Assembly: GCA_017428285.1 (NCBI GenBank)
Contig: JAFRRE010000197.1
Location: 1-25,762, forward strand
DNA from: Bacteroidales bacterium
Lineage (GTDB): Bacteria > Bacteroidota > Bacteroidia > Bacteroidales > F082
DNA length: 25,762 nt
Direction: 5' to 3'
Shown: positions 14,401-21,481 of the stretch, one piece after another
How the letters are laid out: each line of letters starts with the position of its first letter
Numbering within the stretch: the first letter of the stretch is position 1
Position numbers and translations under genes: made by a program
The notes under the pieces: model-generated
Databases searched by the model: none
What the model was told of the DNA's origin: nothing
What the model saw: the letters and a program-made list of their open reading frames with translations, nothing else

Positions 14401-15812
14401 TAGTTATGGTCTCGGTCAGTGCATATACTCTTTGCACCTTTCACAGTGGTTGCATCTGTTTTGAAGACTTTGTTCTTGAACCACAGTATGGCGGCATCGT
14501 CTTCCAATGCTGCAGCCGTCGATTCCGCCGGCGCGGAGTTCATCACGGTAAGCGCATAGTAGCTTTGCTGCCTGGCATGAAACAGCTCATGAACTATAGT
14601 ACACTGGAACTTTTCCCACAATTGGTCGGTTTTCTCGTGTTTATAATTCAACAAAAGAAAGGCGTTTCCACAAAAATAGTATTTCTGAGCCACACCACAG
14701 ACATCCCTGCCTACGACAGCATCATTCACAAGATAAACCGGAATTTCATAATTGAACGGATGAAGTCCTATGCCGTTAAGGTATTCATTGGCTCTGATAA
14801 TTTGTTCTTTTATTTTTAGGATACTTGGCGGGAGGTTGCCTGCCGGGTCAGTATTCAATCGGGTCAAAACTGAGTCTATTTTGACCAATTCATCAAGGAT
14901 TTTTTCCTTGGATATGCTTTCCTTGATGGCTTCGACTTGTTTTTTGGAGAACAGTTTTTGCCAGAAGGAGTATCCCTTTTGTTGATCCCTCACTTCTTTG
15001 TCCACTTTTGCCTCATATTTGGCAGTCGCCTGTTTTTCCAATTCCTCCAAACGATCGAATACTGCTTTCTCGTTGTCCATAAATGCTTGGTAGCCATCGG
15101 GACGTTCTGTGTCAGAAAAGCGGAAATGGATGACAAAATCGCCACTGGGGTCTTGGATTGGCACGGCCAAAGACGTGGAGTTACCAGAAAAGAATTTTCT
15201 TATGGAAGAGGTGCCACCAGTGGTTGGTGCATACTCAAAAATACGTCTCCCTACTTGAATAGCCATTGTAATCCCGCCCACTACCGCCAGTGCTCCGATG
15301 ATAACAGAGTTTTGGTTGCTCTTGAATGAAAGTTTCCCGTTGTCAAGATGGGTTTTATAGCGGAGATATTCAAGCGATTTGCCAGAGCCCGCGCCGCGAT
15401 ACACGACAAATTGATCTTGGAGTTCTCTCGGTATGCCCATTTTATCAAGGTCCCACACGACATCGACATCTCCCGGCAAATGCTCGTCGGGTTTAAGTCC
15501 GGCATCGAATTCGAAGACGAAAAGCGGCTTGATGTAGGTGTTTTCGTAAGCCTTTGTCACCTTGTCATAAGTCTTGTCATCCACCGCCGTCAACTTGAAC
15601 TTCCTGTCCTTGTCCAAGGCGTTCTCGGGCGCGCTAATGGTGATGCCCTCGATAGGCTCTATCTCAAAAGCCTTGCTGTGACCGACAACAATTTTCTCTT
15701 TTCTCTGTTTTCCTTGTCGTTGTCCCGAGGGCATTTCGCTGAGGATCAAGTACGTGGCGGCGCCCAAAATGACCGCACCGATGAGAATCCATTTGAGAAC
15801 ATTTCTATTCAT
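11475..15812 (-). CDS. Giant membrane-anchored HExxH protein with duplicated C-terminal modules
   Basis: The 1445-residue protein has an N-terminal membrane anchor (residues 7-24) and then a large, presumably periplasmic region. A second hydrophobic stretch lies at about 169-187 and a charged helical region at 241-345. HELFH at 408-412 with E430 18 residues later (APAESTAAALEDDA) fits the gluzincin-type zinc peptidase pattern. From about 815 it has two similar modules: each starts with GYW (820, 1027) and ends with YYYEWV[DE]GEPE (1003-1013, 1226-1236). A related module occurs in the 16412 protein. Substrate and family are unknown to me. It is the third gene of the run, 23 bases after the OmpA-like gene. 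Confidence 0.8.
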   Translation of the reverse strand: MNRNVLKWILIGAVILGAATYLILSEMPSGQRQGKQRKEKIVVGHSKAFEIEPIEGITISAPENALDKDRKFKLTAVDDKTYDKVTKAYENTYIKPLFVFEFDAGLKPDEHLPGDVDVVWDLDKMGIPRELQDQFVVYRGAGSGKSLEYLRYKTHLDNGKLSFKSNQNSVIIGALAVVGGITMAIQVGRRIFEYAPTTGGTSSIRKFFSGNSTSLAVPIQDPSGDFVIHFRFSDTERPDGYQAFMDNEKAVFDRLEELEKQATAKYEAKVDKEVRDQQKGYSFWQKLFSKKQVEAIKESISKEKILDELVKIDSVLTRLNTDPAGNLPPSILKIKEQIIRANEYLNGIGLHPFNYEIPVYLVNDAVVGRDVCGVAQKYYFCGNAFLLLNYKHEKTDQLWEKFQCTIVHELFHARQQSYYALTVMNSAPAESTAAALEDDAAILWFKNKVFKTDATTVKGAKSICTDRDHNYVFAYPLEKAMSLVPSGDAVNAAYSLSYAIEGIRKNADKEYMSMYFFALNYSLFGPHTSGWKGWIKTSLNIDDQQFDDGWFYFGETNLNRIYKSQTDQTTPNDAATTIIELSKDHPISKLEKLEKPKDYSVNTFRIDLKSERIPGVFGLKTVPANVFVSPSNRKGQLKWNPFLRFYLYPNEFTGTVDESDHLVPLKPNLYCTTEGSFPLAAIATTQSQGENNDYFIVALYAPDAPKKLKAKKDVLSFIMPKAPNKIMKEKLLSGAVATIKFADGSTKTYDIEPKYFGKKYSINDLPGIQEKDFEVTLRWYYKPDAEASYVSPESEPALHGAKKIEEKKKEEPIKIDEKKGYWKQVSASGNVVGKKIEESELDSDGFATHDVRGITMKFASGENEAEFTGMASTKIKENGKTLWQPETYLDGYVSFTEPPKQWPANTNYTCEWYTEQDPFVKKMDKPFTFKVENTTSAPKACEKGKDKVTEKKSKTADAKWIHQVKTVYKTKKPGKNDPKEFTIEQKYTINGGSGLNAIAYLTYYYEWVDGEPEEEVKEEETAPEGGYWQLVKTEVDDSRAKRKDSSGTPENKLNPSGKHKHNGYVTGSNGQYTAFTEWWAYADWVVEKGLHHATSYRVVNTWTRDINFTVPKKRYLPGEQIVIDINHGPVSIEGDGETSIGRRLPFGSVFMYSRSVYGDYDETNNWLKTDAYETAYVEGGPTNNTGQVTAHYTSTTLTEKMGNDFLKDFVIIEEVKSAYGDLITKYYYEWVEGEPEDIIVERMTFVTYLYLPESPEVMNFFDFWPRQAYGPNQITTYKEGSGYRAIGVSQMAYGIYFENDPEYPVTYQDRMEITFDKDFNVIRGTYTRDLTHYGEDPFDIRSERGDGKYDKKMHLQFEKSPDDGKSHQYHYKIVSFDASTHITTRKKEHSYVLTTDDLRYYEDESKKDHYIEDGCTLMNCWELAKFAAEKNYNADVDFTIKKQKH

Positions 15813-15835
15813 GAGTAGTTATATTAATTTAGGTG

Positions 15836-16399
15836 TTACTTATAAGGATTATATTTGCCTATAGTGGACACATAGATTTCCACACGGCGGTTCTTGGCGC
15901 GACCTGCTGCAGTTTCGTTGCCGGCCACGGGATGGTTATAGGATTCCCCACTCGAGGTGATGTTGGCAACACCTTTCTTCTTTAGATAATCTGACACCAA
16001 CCGCGCCCTTTTGATGGAGACCGCTTCGTTCACTTCCGATGTGCCGACGTTGTCGGCGTGGCCTATCACCGTCACTTGGCACGAACTTATGCTTTTTATC
16101 TCCTTAGCCAATGCATCAAGCTGTTTGGTTTCGTCGTGTGAAAGGCCCTTGCTGTCCACGTCGAAAAGAGTGAACGTCATCACCCCGTTCTTCTCGCTGC
16201 TTTTCAGCAGGGTTGAGGCTGGGGAAACCTTCTTTTTTGGGGTAACCTTGGCAACCTTCGGTATTTTAGTACCCGATGGTGGATTGGTGGTTTTATTATA
16301 CGATTTGCAACCTTGCGACAAGGCCAACGGAAGAACAATGATAATGAAGATGCCAATGATGATGAGCTTGCGCTTGCTGATTTTGCTTAATTTAGCCAT
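15836..16399 (-). CDS. OmpA-family peptidoglycan-binding lipoprotein
   Basis: The 187-residue protein has a basic N-terminus, a hydrophobic span (about 12-28) and a weak lipobox-like SQGC with cysteine 31, so it is either a lipoprotein or an inner-membrane-anchored protein. A flexible Lys/Pro/Thr linker leads to an OmpA C-terminal domain (about 80-180) with the diagnostic VTVIGHADNVG, an S-x-K-R-A helix (SIKRARLVSDYLKKKG) and the closing GRAKNRRVEIYV. These residues bind diaminopimelate in peptidoglycan. Twelve bases separate it from the upstream gene and 23 from the giant HExxH gene, so it probably fixes this system to the cell wall. Confidence 0.9.
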   Translation of the reverse strand: MAKLSKISKRKLIIIGIFIIIVLPLALSQGCKSYNKTTNPPSGTKIPKVAKVTPKKKVSPASTLLKSSEKNGVMTFTLFDVDSKGLSHDETKQLDALAKEIKSISSCQVTVIGHADNVGTSEVNEAVSIKRARLVSDYLKKKGVANITSSGESYNHPVAGNETAAGRAKNRRVEIYVSTIGKYNPYK

Positions 16400-16411
16400 G
16401 ATTTAGTAGTT

Positions 16412-17467
16412 TTATTGGTTTAGTCTATGTCCACATTCCTGACAGAACCTTGAGCCTTCGTCCAAGGGTGTGCCGCAGTGGGGGCACACGCGTTGCAGTT
16501 GTTGGGGTTGGGGCCTCTTGGGTGCAGAAGCCGCAGCTTCCCCAGGAGTTTTGTCTTTCTTTTTCCTGAAGACAAAGAGTATCAGTCCGATAAGGAGTGC
16601 CGATACCCCGATGACGATGAGCAGTTTGGTGAGTGGGAACGAATGATTATATGAATCATAATCGCGGTAGTCGTCCAGATCAGATTCGTCATACGTTAGC
16701 GGTTCGTAGGTTGTCTCTTCCGTGTTTGGAATCTCTTCTTCGAAAGGTTTTCTTTCTTCCACAGTCGTTTCCTCCTCAACCTGCTCGCTTTCCGTAACTT
16801 CGTTGCATTGCGGCTGTTCTTCAGCGGGTGCGACCTCAGTTTCCTCCATAGCATTGGCATCTTCTCGCATTGGTGCTACGGGTGTAGCTACTACATCTCC
16901 GTCCCAGTCGTAGAGGTAGACCACATCCATGCCGTTGCAGGAATATACGATGGCCATCTGCGCACCGTTGGTGAGGGCATTGGCCATGAGGGTCACGGTT
17001 TCAGGGGGTGTCACGGCATTGCGGCCGCCTGCATCCAACGCTTGACCGTCAACAGAGCCTTTGGCGGGGATCTGGTTGGATGGCTTGTTGCTGGTTTTGG
17101 TCCATTGTGGTTTTTGTGGCAAAATGGTCACCCTTGCATATGGGGTGTAGCCCTGTCTTTCACCTTTCTCTGTGAAAGCGATGCGTACCGAGATATCCTC
17201 TCCCGCAGCGTATGTTTGCTTCGGTTCGGAAAACTCCGCCTTTGTGCTGAAGACTTGCATTTTTGTGCCTTTGGAAGTTTTGCGCTCGTAACGGAACGTT
17301 CCGTTTTTGTAGGAGCAGTCGATGCGGGTCTTCTGCCCGTTTTCCCAGTAGCCACCATTGCCGTACACTGTGGTGCTTGTGAGTTTCCAACCATCAGCCC
17401 ATGCAGCCGAAATGATGCCGCAAATGAAAAATGCAGTCAAAATGAATTTGGTTACAAACTTATGCAT
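16412..17467 (-). CDS. Secreted-module/TM/C-terminal zinc-ribbon protein (first gene of the run)
   Basis: I chose ATG 17467 (351 residues): it gives a clean signal peptide, MHKFVTKFILTAFFICGIIS with cleavage near AWAD. The frame opens 42 codons earlier, but that extension is implausible and covers the promoter. Residues 26-195 form a beta-rich module beginning GWKLTSTTVY and ending VVYLYDWDGD, related to the two modules in the 11475 protein. An acidic linker (about 200-275), one span (281-301), a basic stop-transfer and a zinc ribbon C328/C331...C342/C345 follow. The module should be periplasmic and the ribbon cytoplasmic, a signalling-like layout. Function unknown. Confidence 0.82.
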   Translation of the reverse strand: MHKFVTKFILTAFFICGIISAAWADGWKLTSTTVYGNGGYWENGQKTRIDCSYKNGTFRYERKTSKGTKMQVFSTKAEFSEPKQTYAAGEDISVRIAFTEKGERQGYTPYARVTILPQKPQWTKTSNKPSNQIPAKGSVDGQALDAGGRNAVTPPETVTLMANALTNGAQMAIVYSCNGMDVVYLYDWDGDVVATPVAPMREDANAMEETEVAPAEEQPQCNEVTESEQVEEETTVEERKPFEEEIPNTEETTYEPLTYDESDLDDYRDYDSYNHSFPLTKLLIVIGVSALLIGLILFVFRKKKDKTPGEAAASAPKRPQPQQLQRVCPHCGTPLDEGSRFCQECGHRLNQ

Positions 17468-17487
17468 ATTTATCGTTTTTGTTTTTG

Positions 17488-17495
17488 CAAACATA
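17488..17495 (-). promoter_or_regulatory. Putative -7 promoter box of the five-gene run
   Basis: On the minus strand TATGTTTG matches TAnnTTTG, 20 bases before the ATG at 17467. No -33 TTTG at normal spacing is visible, which would fit a promoter needing an activator; the divergent AraC-type gene is the obvious candidate. The 180-base divergent region should hold its binding site. The sequence GGTGACAATT-type motif recurs there (near 17529 and 17572), a possible operator pair. Confidence 0.45.
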
Positions 17496-17635
17496 AGTAA
17501 ATTATTGTCATTCTGCATTTTTGCGAAGGTGACAATTTCAATAAAACATGGTAACAATTCCCCCAAAAAAAGGTGACAATTCCTAAAAATCAACCCATTT
17601 TTGGACAGGGTGTCGCTTTTGGCGCATAAAAGCCC

Positions 17636-17643
17636 TACCTTTG
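17636..17643 (+). promoter_or_regulatory. Putative -7 promoter box of the kelch-AraC gene
   Basis: TACCTTTG matches TAnnTTTG and ends only four bases before the ATG at 17648. If used, transcription would start at or next to the initiation codon, giving an almost leaderless mRNA. No -33 element is seen at normal spacing. Confidence 0.45.
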
Positions 17644-17647
17644 CGGC

Positions 17648-19324
17648 ATGAAACGAGCACTTTTTTCGGTTTTACTGTTTTTGCTGTTCCAATCTTGCCA
17701 GCAACTGCCAGATGAGTTGCAACAAGGCAACATCACATTTGTGCCAATGGAGACAGAACAACTTCCCGACCTGAACGAAGCCCGAAGCGGACATGCTTTG
17801 GTTTGGGCTGGTGACCATATTCTGGCCATTGGTGGCCATACCACCGGTTTTGTGCCTACCTCCACTGCGGAATACTACGAAGGCGGGCGGTGGCATTCCA
17901 TGCCTACCTTATACCCGCACGACACACCTTTTGCCTTGGTGCTGAAAGACGGCGATGTTTTGGTGGGCGGCGGCTACGAAAGCAGTTTTGGCGTGGGACA
18001 GACTTGGGGTGTGGAATGTTATCACCCTGCCACACACACTTTTTCGCCAAAACCTATCATGGATAGGAAAAGGGCACACGCCAGCGCCTTGGAGCTGGAA
18101 GACGGCTCCATTGTGATTAGCGGCAACTGGTATGCCACCGACGGCACTGAGATTTTCGATGGTACAGGTTCCACACAGCGCACCGACTCGACTTCCGACA
18201 ACCGCAGCTATCCCTTCCTTTTGCCAGTGACAAAAGACAACGTCTGGATTGTTGGCGGCAGCAGAACCAGTTACAACAAGCCGACAAATAACATGGTGGA
18301 CCAACTGAAAGGAGCACCCTTCAAGGCGGATGGGTTGGCCGAATGGCATCTACAAACATCGATAGACCGTAACACCAATTCCAAGGCCTGCCGCATAGCC
18401 GAAAACGCCTTCCTGTTGCTCGCGCTCAACGCCTACGGAGCCTATGCCCCCATGTTGGTCGACAGCACGGGCTTCTCGCACTTACCTATGGAACAGCAAC
18501 TGCCCAAAGAAGGACCTTGGGGTGCCATTCACTATTTCGGTTCGATTTGGACTTCTCCCGAATCGGGAACGGCATGGCTGATGGGAAAGGATGAACAGAA
18601 TCACGTTTATCTAGCTGAAATCGAGTATCTTTCGACATTTCAGGGTGGGAAAGCCAAACTTTCCATGTACTATTCACAGCCTTTGGACGCTTTTCCTAGC
18701 GACCCATGGGAAATGCGGCTCCTCGACGGAAGTTTCGTCACCGTTGGCGGCAAAAATGGCTCCAATTTCGAAAGCAGTGCGGCCGTGTATGCCTTTTATC
18801 CTAATGGGGCGCCTTCGAAACATGCTTTTTTGCTCCCTGTAGGCATAGGTATGGCGATTGCCATTGGCTTATTGCTGGTCTTTGTGACCAGAAAAAGAAA
18901 GTCTCGCCAAAAAGAAGAGAATGTCATCCCTCAAGAGGAAACGGTTCCTTCCATTGCTAAACCAGAACTTGGCGACAAACTCAAGGCATTGATGGAAGAA
19001 AAGCAACTCTTCAGGAACAAGAACTTGCGTCTTGCCGATGTGGCCACCGAGCTGTGCACCAACACCACTTACCTTTCAGCCTGCCTGAACGGAGAATTAG
19101 GCTCCACTTTCCCGATGTTTGTCACGAGCTACCGAATCCGTTACGCCCAGGAACTGATGCGCAAAGACCCCTCAATGCGCCTATCGAAAGTGGCAGAGGC
19201 ATCAGGCTTCGCCAACGAGAAGACGTTTTTGCGAAGTTTCAAGGCCGCATGTGGTGTTACGCCTTCTGAATGGAAACAGGAACACACGTTCACGCAGAAC
19301 TCTCAGAACATGCAGAAACTGTAG
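17648..19324 (+). CDS. Membrane-spanning kelch-like sensor with AraC-type DNA-binding domain
   Basis: The 558-residue protein joins sensor and regulator in one chain. A signal-like N-terminus carries a possible lipobox (LFQSC, cysteine 17). Residues about 40-385 show kelch or galactose-oxidase-like blades: RSGHALVWAGDHILAIGG, DTPFALVLKDGDVLVGGG, RAHASALELEDGSIVISG, WEMRLLDGSFVTVGG. A span lies at about 393-413 with a basic stop-transfer RKRKSRQK. An AraC/XylS helix-turn-helix domain follows at 440-545 (RLADVATELCTNTTYLSACL and LSKVAEASGFANEKTFLRSFK). The last 13 residues and the stop codon lie in a repeat element. Divergent placement 180 bases from the five-gene run suggests it controls that run. 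Confidence 0.87.
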   Translation: MKRALFSVLLFLLFQSCQQLPDELQQGNITFVPMETEQLPDLNEARSGHALVWAGDHILAIGGHTTGFVPTSTAEYYEGGRWHSMPTLYPHDTPFALVLKDGDVLVGGGYESSFGVGQTWGVECYHPATHTFSPKPIMDRKRAHASALELEDGSIVISGNWYATDGTEIFDGTGSTQRTDSTSDNRSYPFLLPVTKDNVWIVGGSRTSYNKPTNNMVDQLKGAPFKADGLAEWHLQTSIDRNTNSKACRIAENAFLLLALNAYGAYAPMLVDSTGFSHLPMEQQLPKEGPWGAIHYFGSIWTSPESGTAWLMGKDEQNHVYLAEIEYLSTFQGGKAKLSMYYSQPLDAFPSDPWEMRLLDGSFVTVGGKNGSNFESSAAVYAFYPNGAPSKHAFLLPVGIGMAIAIGLLLVFVTRKRKSRQKEENVIPQEETVPSIAKPELGDKLKALMEEKQLFRNKNLRLADVATELCTNTTYLSACLNGELGSTFPMFVTSYRIRYAQELMRKDPSMRLSKVAEASGFANEKTFLRSFKAACGVTPSEWKQEHTFTQNSQNMQKL

Positions 19325-19416
19325 AGTCGATATATGCACCGTCTCTACCAAACCAAACAAAAAAACGCAATCCAACCGGTCGCGTTTTTTCGTTTATATG
19401 TCAGCGATTTCTGCGT
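19288..19416. repeat. Palindromic repeat element overlapping the end of the kelch-AraC gene
   Basis: ACGCAGAA (19292-19299) and TTCTGCGT (19409-19416) are inverted ends. Inside is a decayed GTAGAG...CCGTCTCTAC palindrome (19321-19348), related to the perfect one at 9365-9394. GTTCACGCAGAA occurs both here (19288) and just after gcvP (9343), each before its palindrome. The TAG stop codon of the kelch-AraC gene is part of the left palindrome arm. Confidence 0.6.
19361..19390. terminator. Bidirectional intrinsic terminator between kelch-AraC and yidC
   Basis: AAAAACGC (19361-19368) pairs with GCGTTTTT (19382-19389) around a 13-base loop containing CCGG. A-rich and T-rich flanks let it serve both the kelch-AraC gene (plus) and yidC (minus), which converge here. 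Confidence 0.7.
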
Positions 19417-19441
19417 AAGATAACCTCGCGTAGGCAGCAAA

Positions 19442-21379
19442 TCAACGTTTCTTCTGTTGCTGTTGCAACTTAGCCTGCTGTTTCTGGGCCTCTTCGAGAC
19501 GCTTCATGAAGTTGGATTTCTTCTGCGGCTTCTTCTTGTTCTTTTCAATGGTTTCACGCACCTTGTCCTCGTTGATCATCTTGCGGAAGATGAACATCTG
19601 GATGAAGGTGATGATATTGACCAGCATGTAGTAGTAGCTCAAGCCGGCCGAATAGTTGTTGAAGATGGCGAAGAACATGATAGGCATCAAGTACATCATC
19701 CACTTCATAGGTTTCATCTGCGGGTTGCTCGAATAGTCCATCTGTTTGTTGTTCACATAGGTATAGATGAGTGTCGTGATGGTCATCAGGATGGTGAACA
19801 AACTGAGGTGGTCCATACCGAGGAAACGCGGGAACTCCACGATGCTGTCATAGGTCGAGAGGTCATCTGCCCAAAGGAAAGGCTGCTGGCGCAACTCGAT
19901 ACTGGCCGGGAAGAAACGGAAGATAGCGATAAGGATGGGGAACTGCAGCAAGGCGGGCAAGCAACCCGAAGCAGGACTCACACCAGCCTGACGTTGCAGA
20001 TTCAACACCGCTTGTTGTTTTTTCATGGCATCTTCCTCCTTGGGATATTTCTCGTTGATGGCCTCCATCTCTGGCTTCAGCACACGGGTGATGGCCGACG
20101 ATTTGTATGACTTGAACGCCAAGGGGAACAGCAAGGTCTTGATGAGAATAGTCAAAATCAAGATAACGATACCATAGTTCCAACCGTAGCTGCTCAGCCA
20201 GTTGAACACCGCAATGACACCGTAGTTGATCCAACGGATGAGGAAGAAGTTACCCAAGTTGATTTGGTCCTGCAAGCCGATGCCATAACTGCGCAAGGTC
20301 TTGAAGTGGTTGGGACCGAAATAAAGCTGCATCGGGATGGTGTTGGTCTCGGCAGTGACATTGTAAGGCACCGAGATGTTGGTCGACATTGACTTGAGGT
20401 AGCGCGGATTCTCAGACTTGCGCGTTCTCACAGTCATCTTGGCATTGAGGAACTCATCCTTGGTCACGATGGCATTGCAGAAGAAACGCTGCTTGAAAGA
20501 GATCCACTTCAACTTGTTATTGATGGTCTCATCATCATCCTTCATCACATCAAGGTGCTCTACCTTCTTGTCGGAGAGCGAGCGATAGTACACCGACTCA
20601 TCGGCGAAACGGTCGTTGCTCTTTTCCTGTTTCATCAGGTCGACATTCCAATCCAAACTCAGGTAATCGGCATTGTTCGCAATGACATCTTTCAAGCCAA
20701 CAGTGCGGATGTCGAAGTCGAGCATGTAGTTGTTGTCGCGGATAGTGTAGACGTATTCGACATACTTCGCAGGGTCTTGCGTGAGCAGGCGCATGGCGAA
20801 GGTGACGCTGTCGCCTTCAGCCACGGTGATGTCGCCACCCGTGTAAGGCTTTCCGTTCAAGTAAGGCTTGAAATAGAACTGCGAGGTGTTGATAACGCGG
20901 TTTTGGGCGAAAAATGAAAGGTCGAACTTCGATGTAGCCGTGTCGAACGAAATCAGCGGCAAAGAATCGTAGGTTTTGTATTCCTTCAATTCCACCTGTT
21001 TCAAAAAACCGCCCTTGCTGCTGAAAGTCAGCTTTTGCAACTTATTCTCGATGGTCCAGAACCGTTCCTCTCCTTGTGCCGATGCGGCAAAGACACCATA
21101 TTTTTCCGTCAATTCGTTGGTTTGTTTCTGAGCGAGCGTTGCCGAGTCCATCTCGGTCATCGCTATGGAATCCTCAATTTGAGCCAAGGCAGCGGCTTGT
21201 TGCTGTTCTGCCTGTCGTAACGAATCCAAGGCCATCTGTTCCAGACAAGCGTGACGGATGGAGTCCTGAACCCGCTTTTGTTTCTCCAGTTCCTCCTTCG
21301 ACGGCGACATGAAATACATCCAGCCGAAGAGGATAGCCCCTATGAGGATAAAACCAATTAAAGTGTTCTTATTATTCAT
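19442..21379 (-). CDS. yidC: Membrane protein insertase YidC
   Basis: The 645-residue protein inserts and folds inner-membrane proteins, alone or with SecYEG. ATG 21379 gives the normal MNNKNTLIGFILIGAILFGW first span; a TTG six codons upstream is less likely. A large periplasmic beta domain (about 100-355) follows, then the conserved core of about five spans, with the PALLQFPILIAIFRFFP region and NKQMDYSSNPQMKPMKWMM characteristic of the family. The C-terminal tail is very basic and Gln-rich (KKNKKKPQKKSN...QQQQKKR), as in forms that contact the ribosome. It has its own promoter box at 21407-21414 and ends near the bidirectional terminator. Confidence 0.96.
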   Translation of the reverse strand: MNNKNTLIGFILIGAILFGWMYFMSPSKEELEKQKRVQDSIRHACLEQMALDSLRQAEQQQAAALAQIEDSIAMTEMDSATLAQKQTNELTEKYGVFAASAQGEERFWTIENKLQKLTFSSKGGFLKQVELKEYKTYDSLPLISFDTATSKFDLSFFAQNRVINTSQFYFKPYLNGKPYTGGDITVAEGDSVTFAMRLLTQDPAKYVEYVYTIRDNNYMLDFDIRTVGLKDVIANNADYLSLDWNVDLMKQEKSNDRFADESVYYRSLSDKKVEHLDVMKDDDETINNKLKWISFKQRFFCNAIVTKDEFLNAKMTVRTRKSENPRYLKSMSTNISVPYNVTAETNTIPMQLYFGPNHFKTLRSYGIGLQDQINLGNFFLIRWINYGVIAVFNWLSSYGWNYGIVILILTILIKTLLFPLAFKSYKSSAITRVLKPEMEAINEKYPKEEDAMKKQQAVLNLQRQAGVSPASGCLPALLQFPILIAIFRFFPASIELRQQPFLWADDLSTYDSIVEFPRFLGMDHLSLFTILMTITTLIYTYVNNKQMDYSSNPQMKPMKWMMYLMPIMFFAIFNNYSAGLSYYYMLVNIITFIQMFIFRKMINEDKVRETIEKNKKKPQKKSNFMKRLEEAQKQQAKLQQQQKKR

Positions 21380-21406
21380 GTGATACCCTGTTTTCAATCA
21401 AGGCGG

Positions 21407-21414
21407 CAAAAATA
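21407..21414 (-). promoter_or_regulatory. Putative -7 promoter box of yidC
   Basis: On the minus strand TATTTTTG matches TAnnTTTG, 27 bases before the ATG at 21379 and directly after the GAPDH terminator. yidC therefore looks independently transcribed. Confidence 0.5.
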
Positions 21415-21416
21415 CA

Positions 21417-21444
21417 AAAAAAAGTGTCCCGAAGGACACTTTTT
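21417..21444 (-). terminator. Rho-independent terminator of the GAPDH gene
   Basis: GTGTCC (21424-21429) and GGACAC (21434-21439) enclose a CGAA tetraloop (TTCG on the minus strand), with A/T runs on both sides. Read on the minus strand it starts 38 bases after the GAPDH stop and ends in a long T-run. Confidence 0.85.
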
Positions 21445-21481
21445 CATTTAGCAGTTCCACTTTTTCAGTGAAAGTACAGCA

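Noticed and set aside
15370..15400. Walker A-like GAGSGKS in the giant protein (residues 140-146)
   Set aside because: The glycine four residues before GKS is missing (arginine instead), and no P-loop fold or Walker B is nearby. The region is predicted to be periplasmic.
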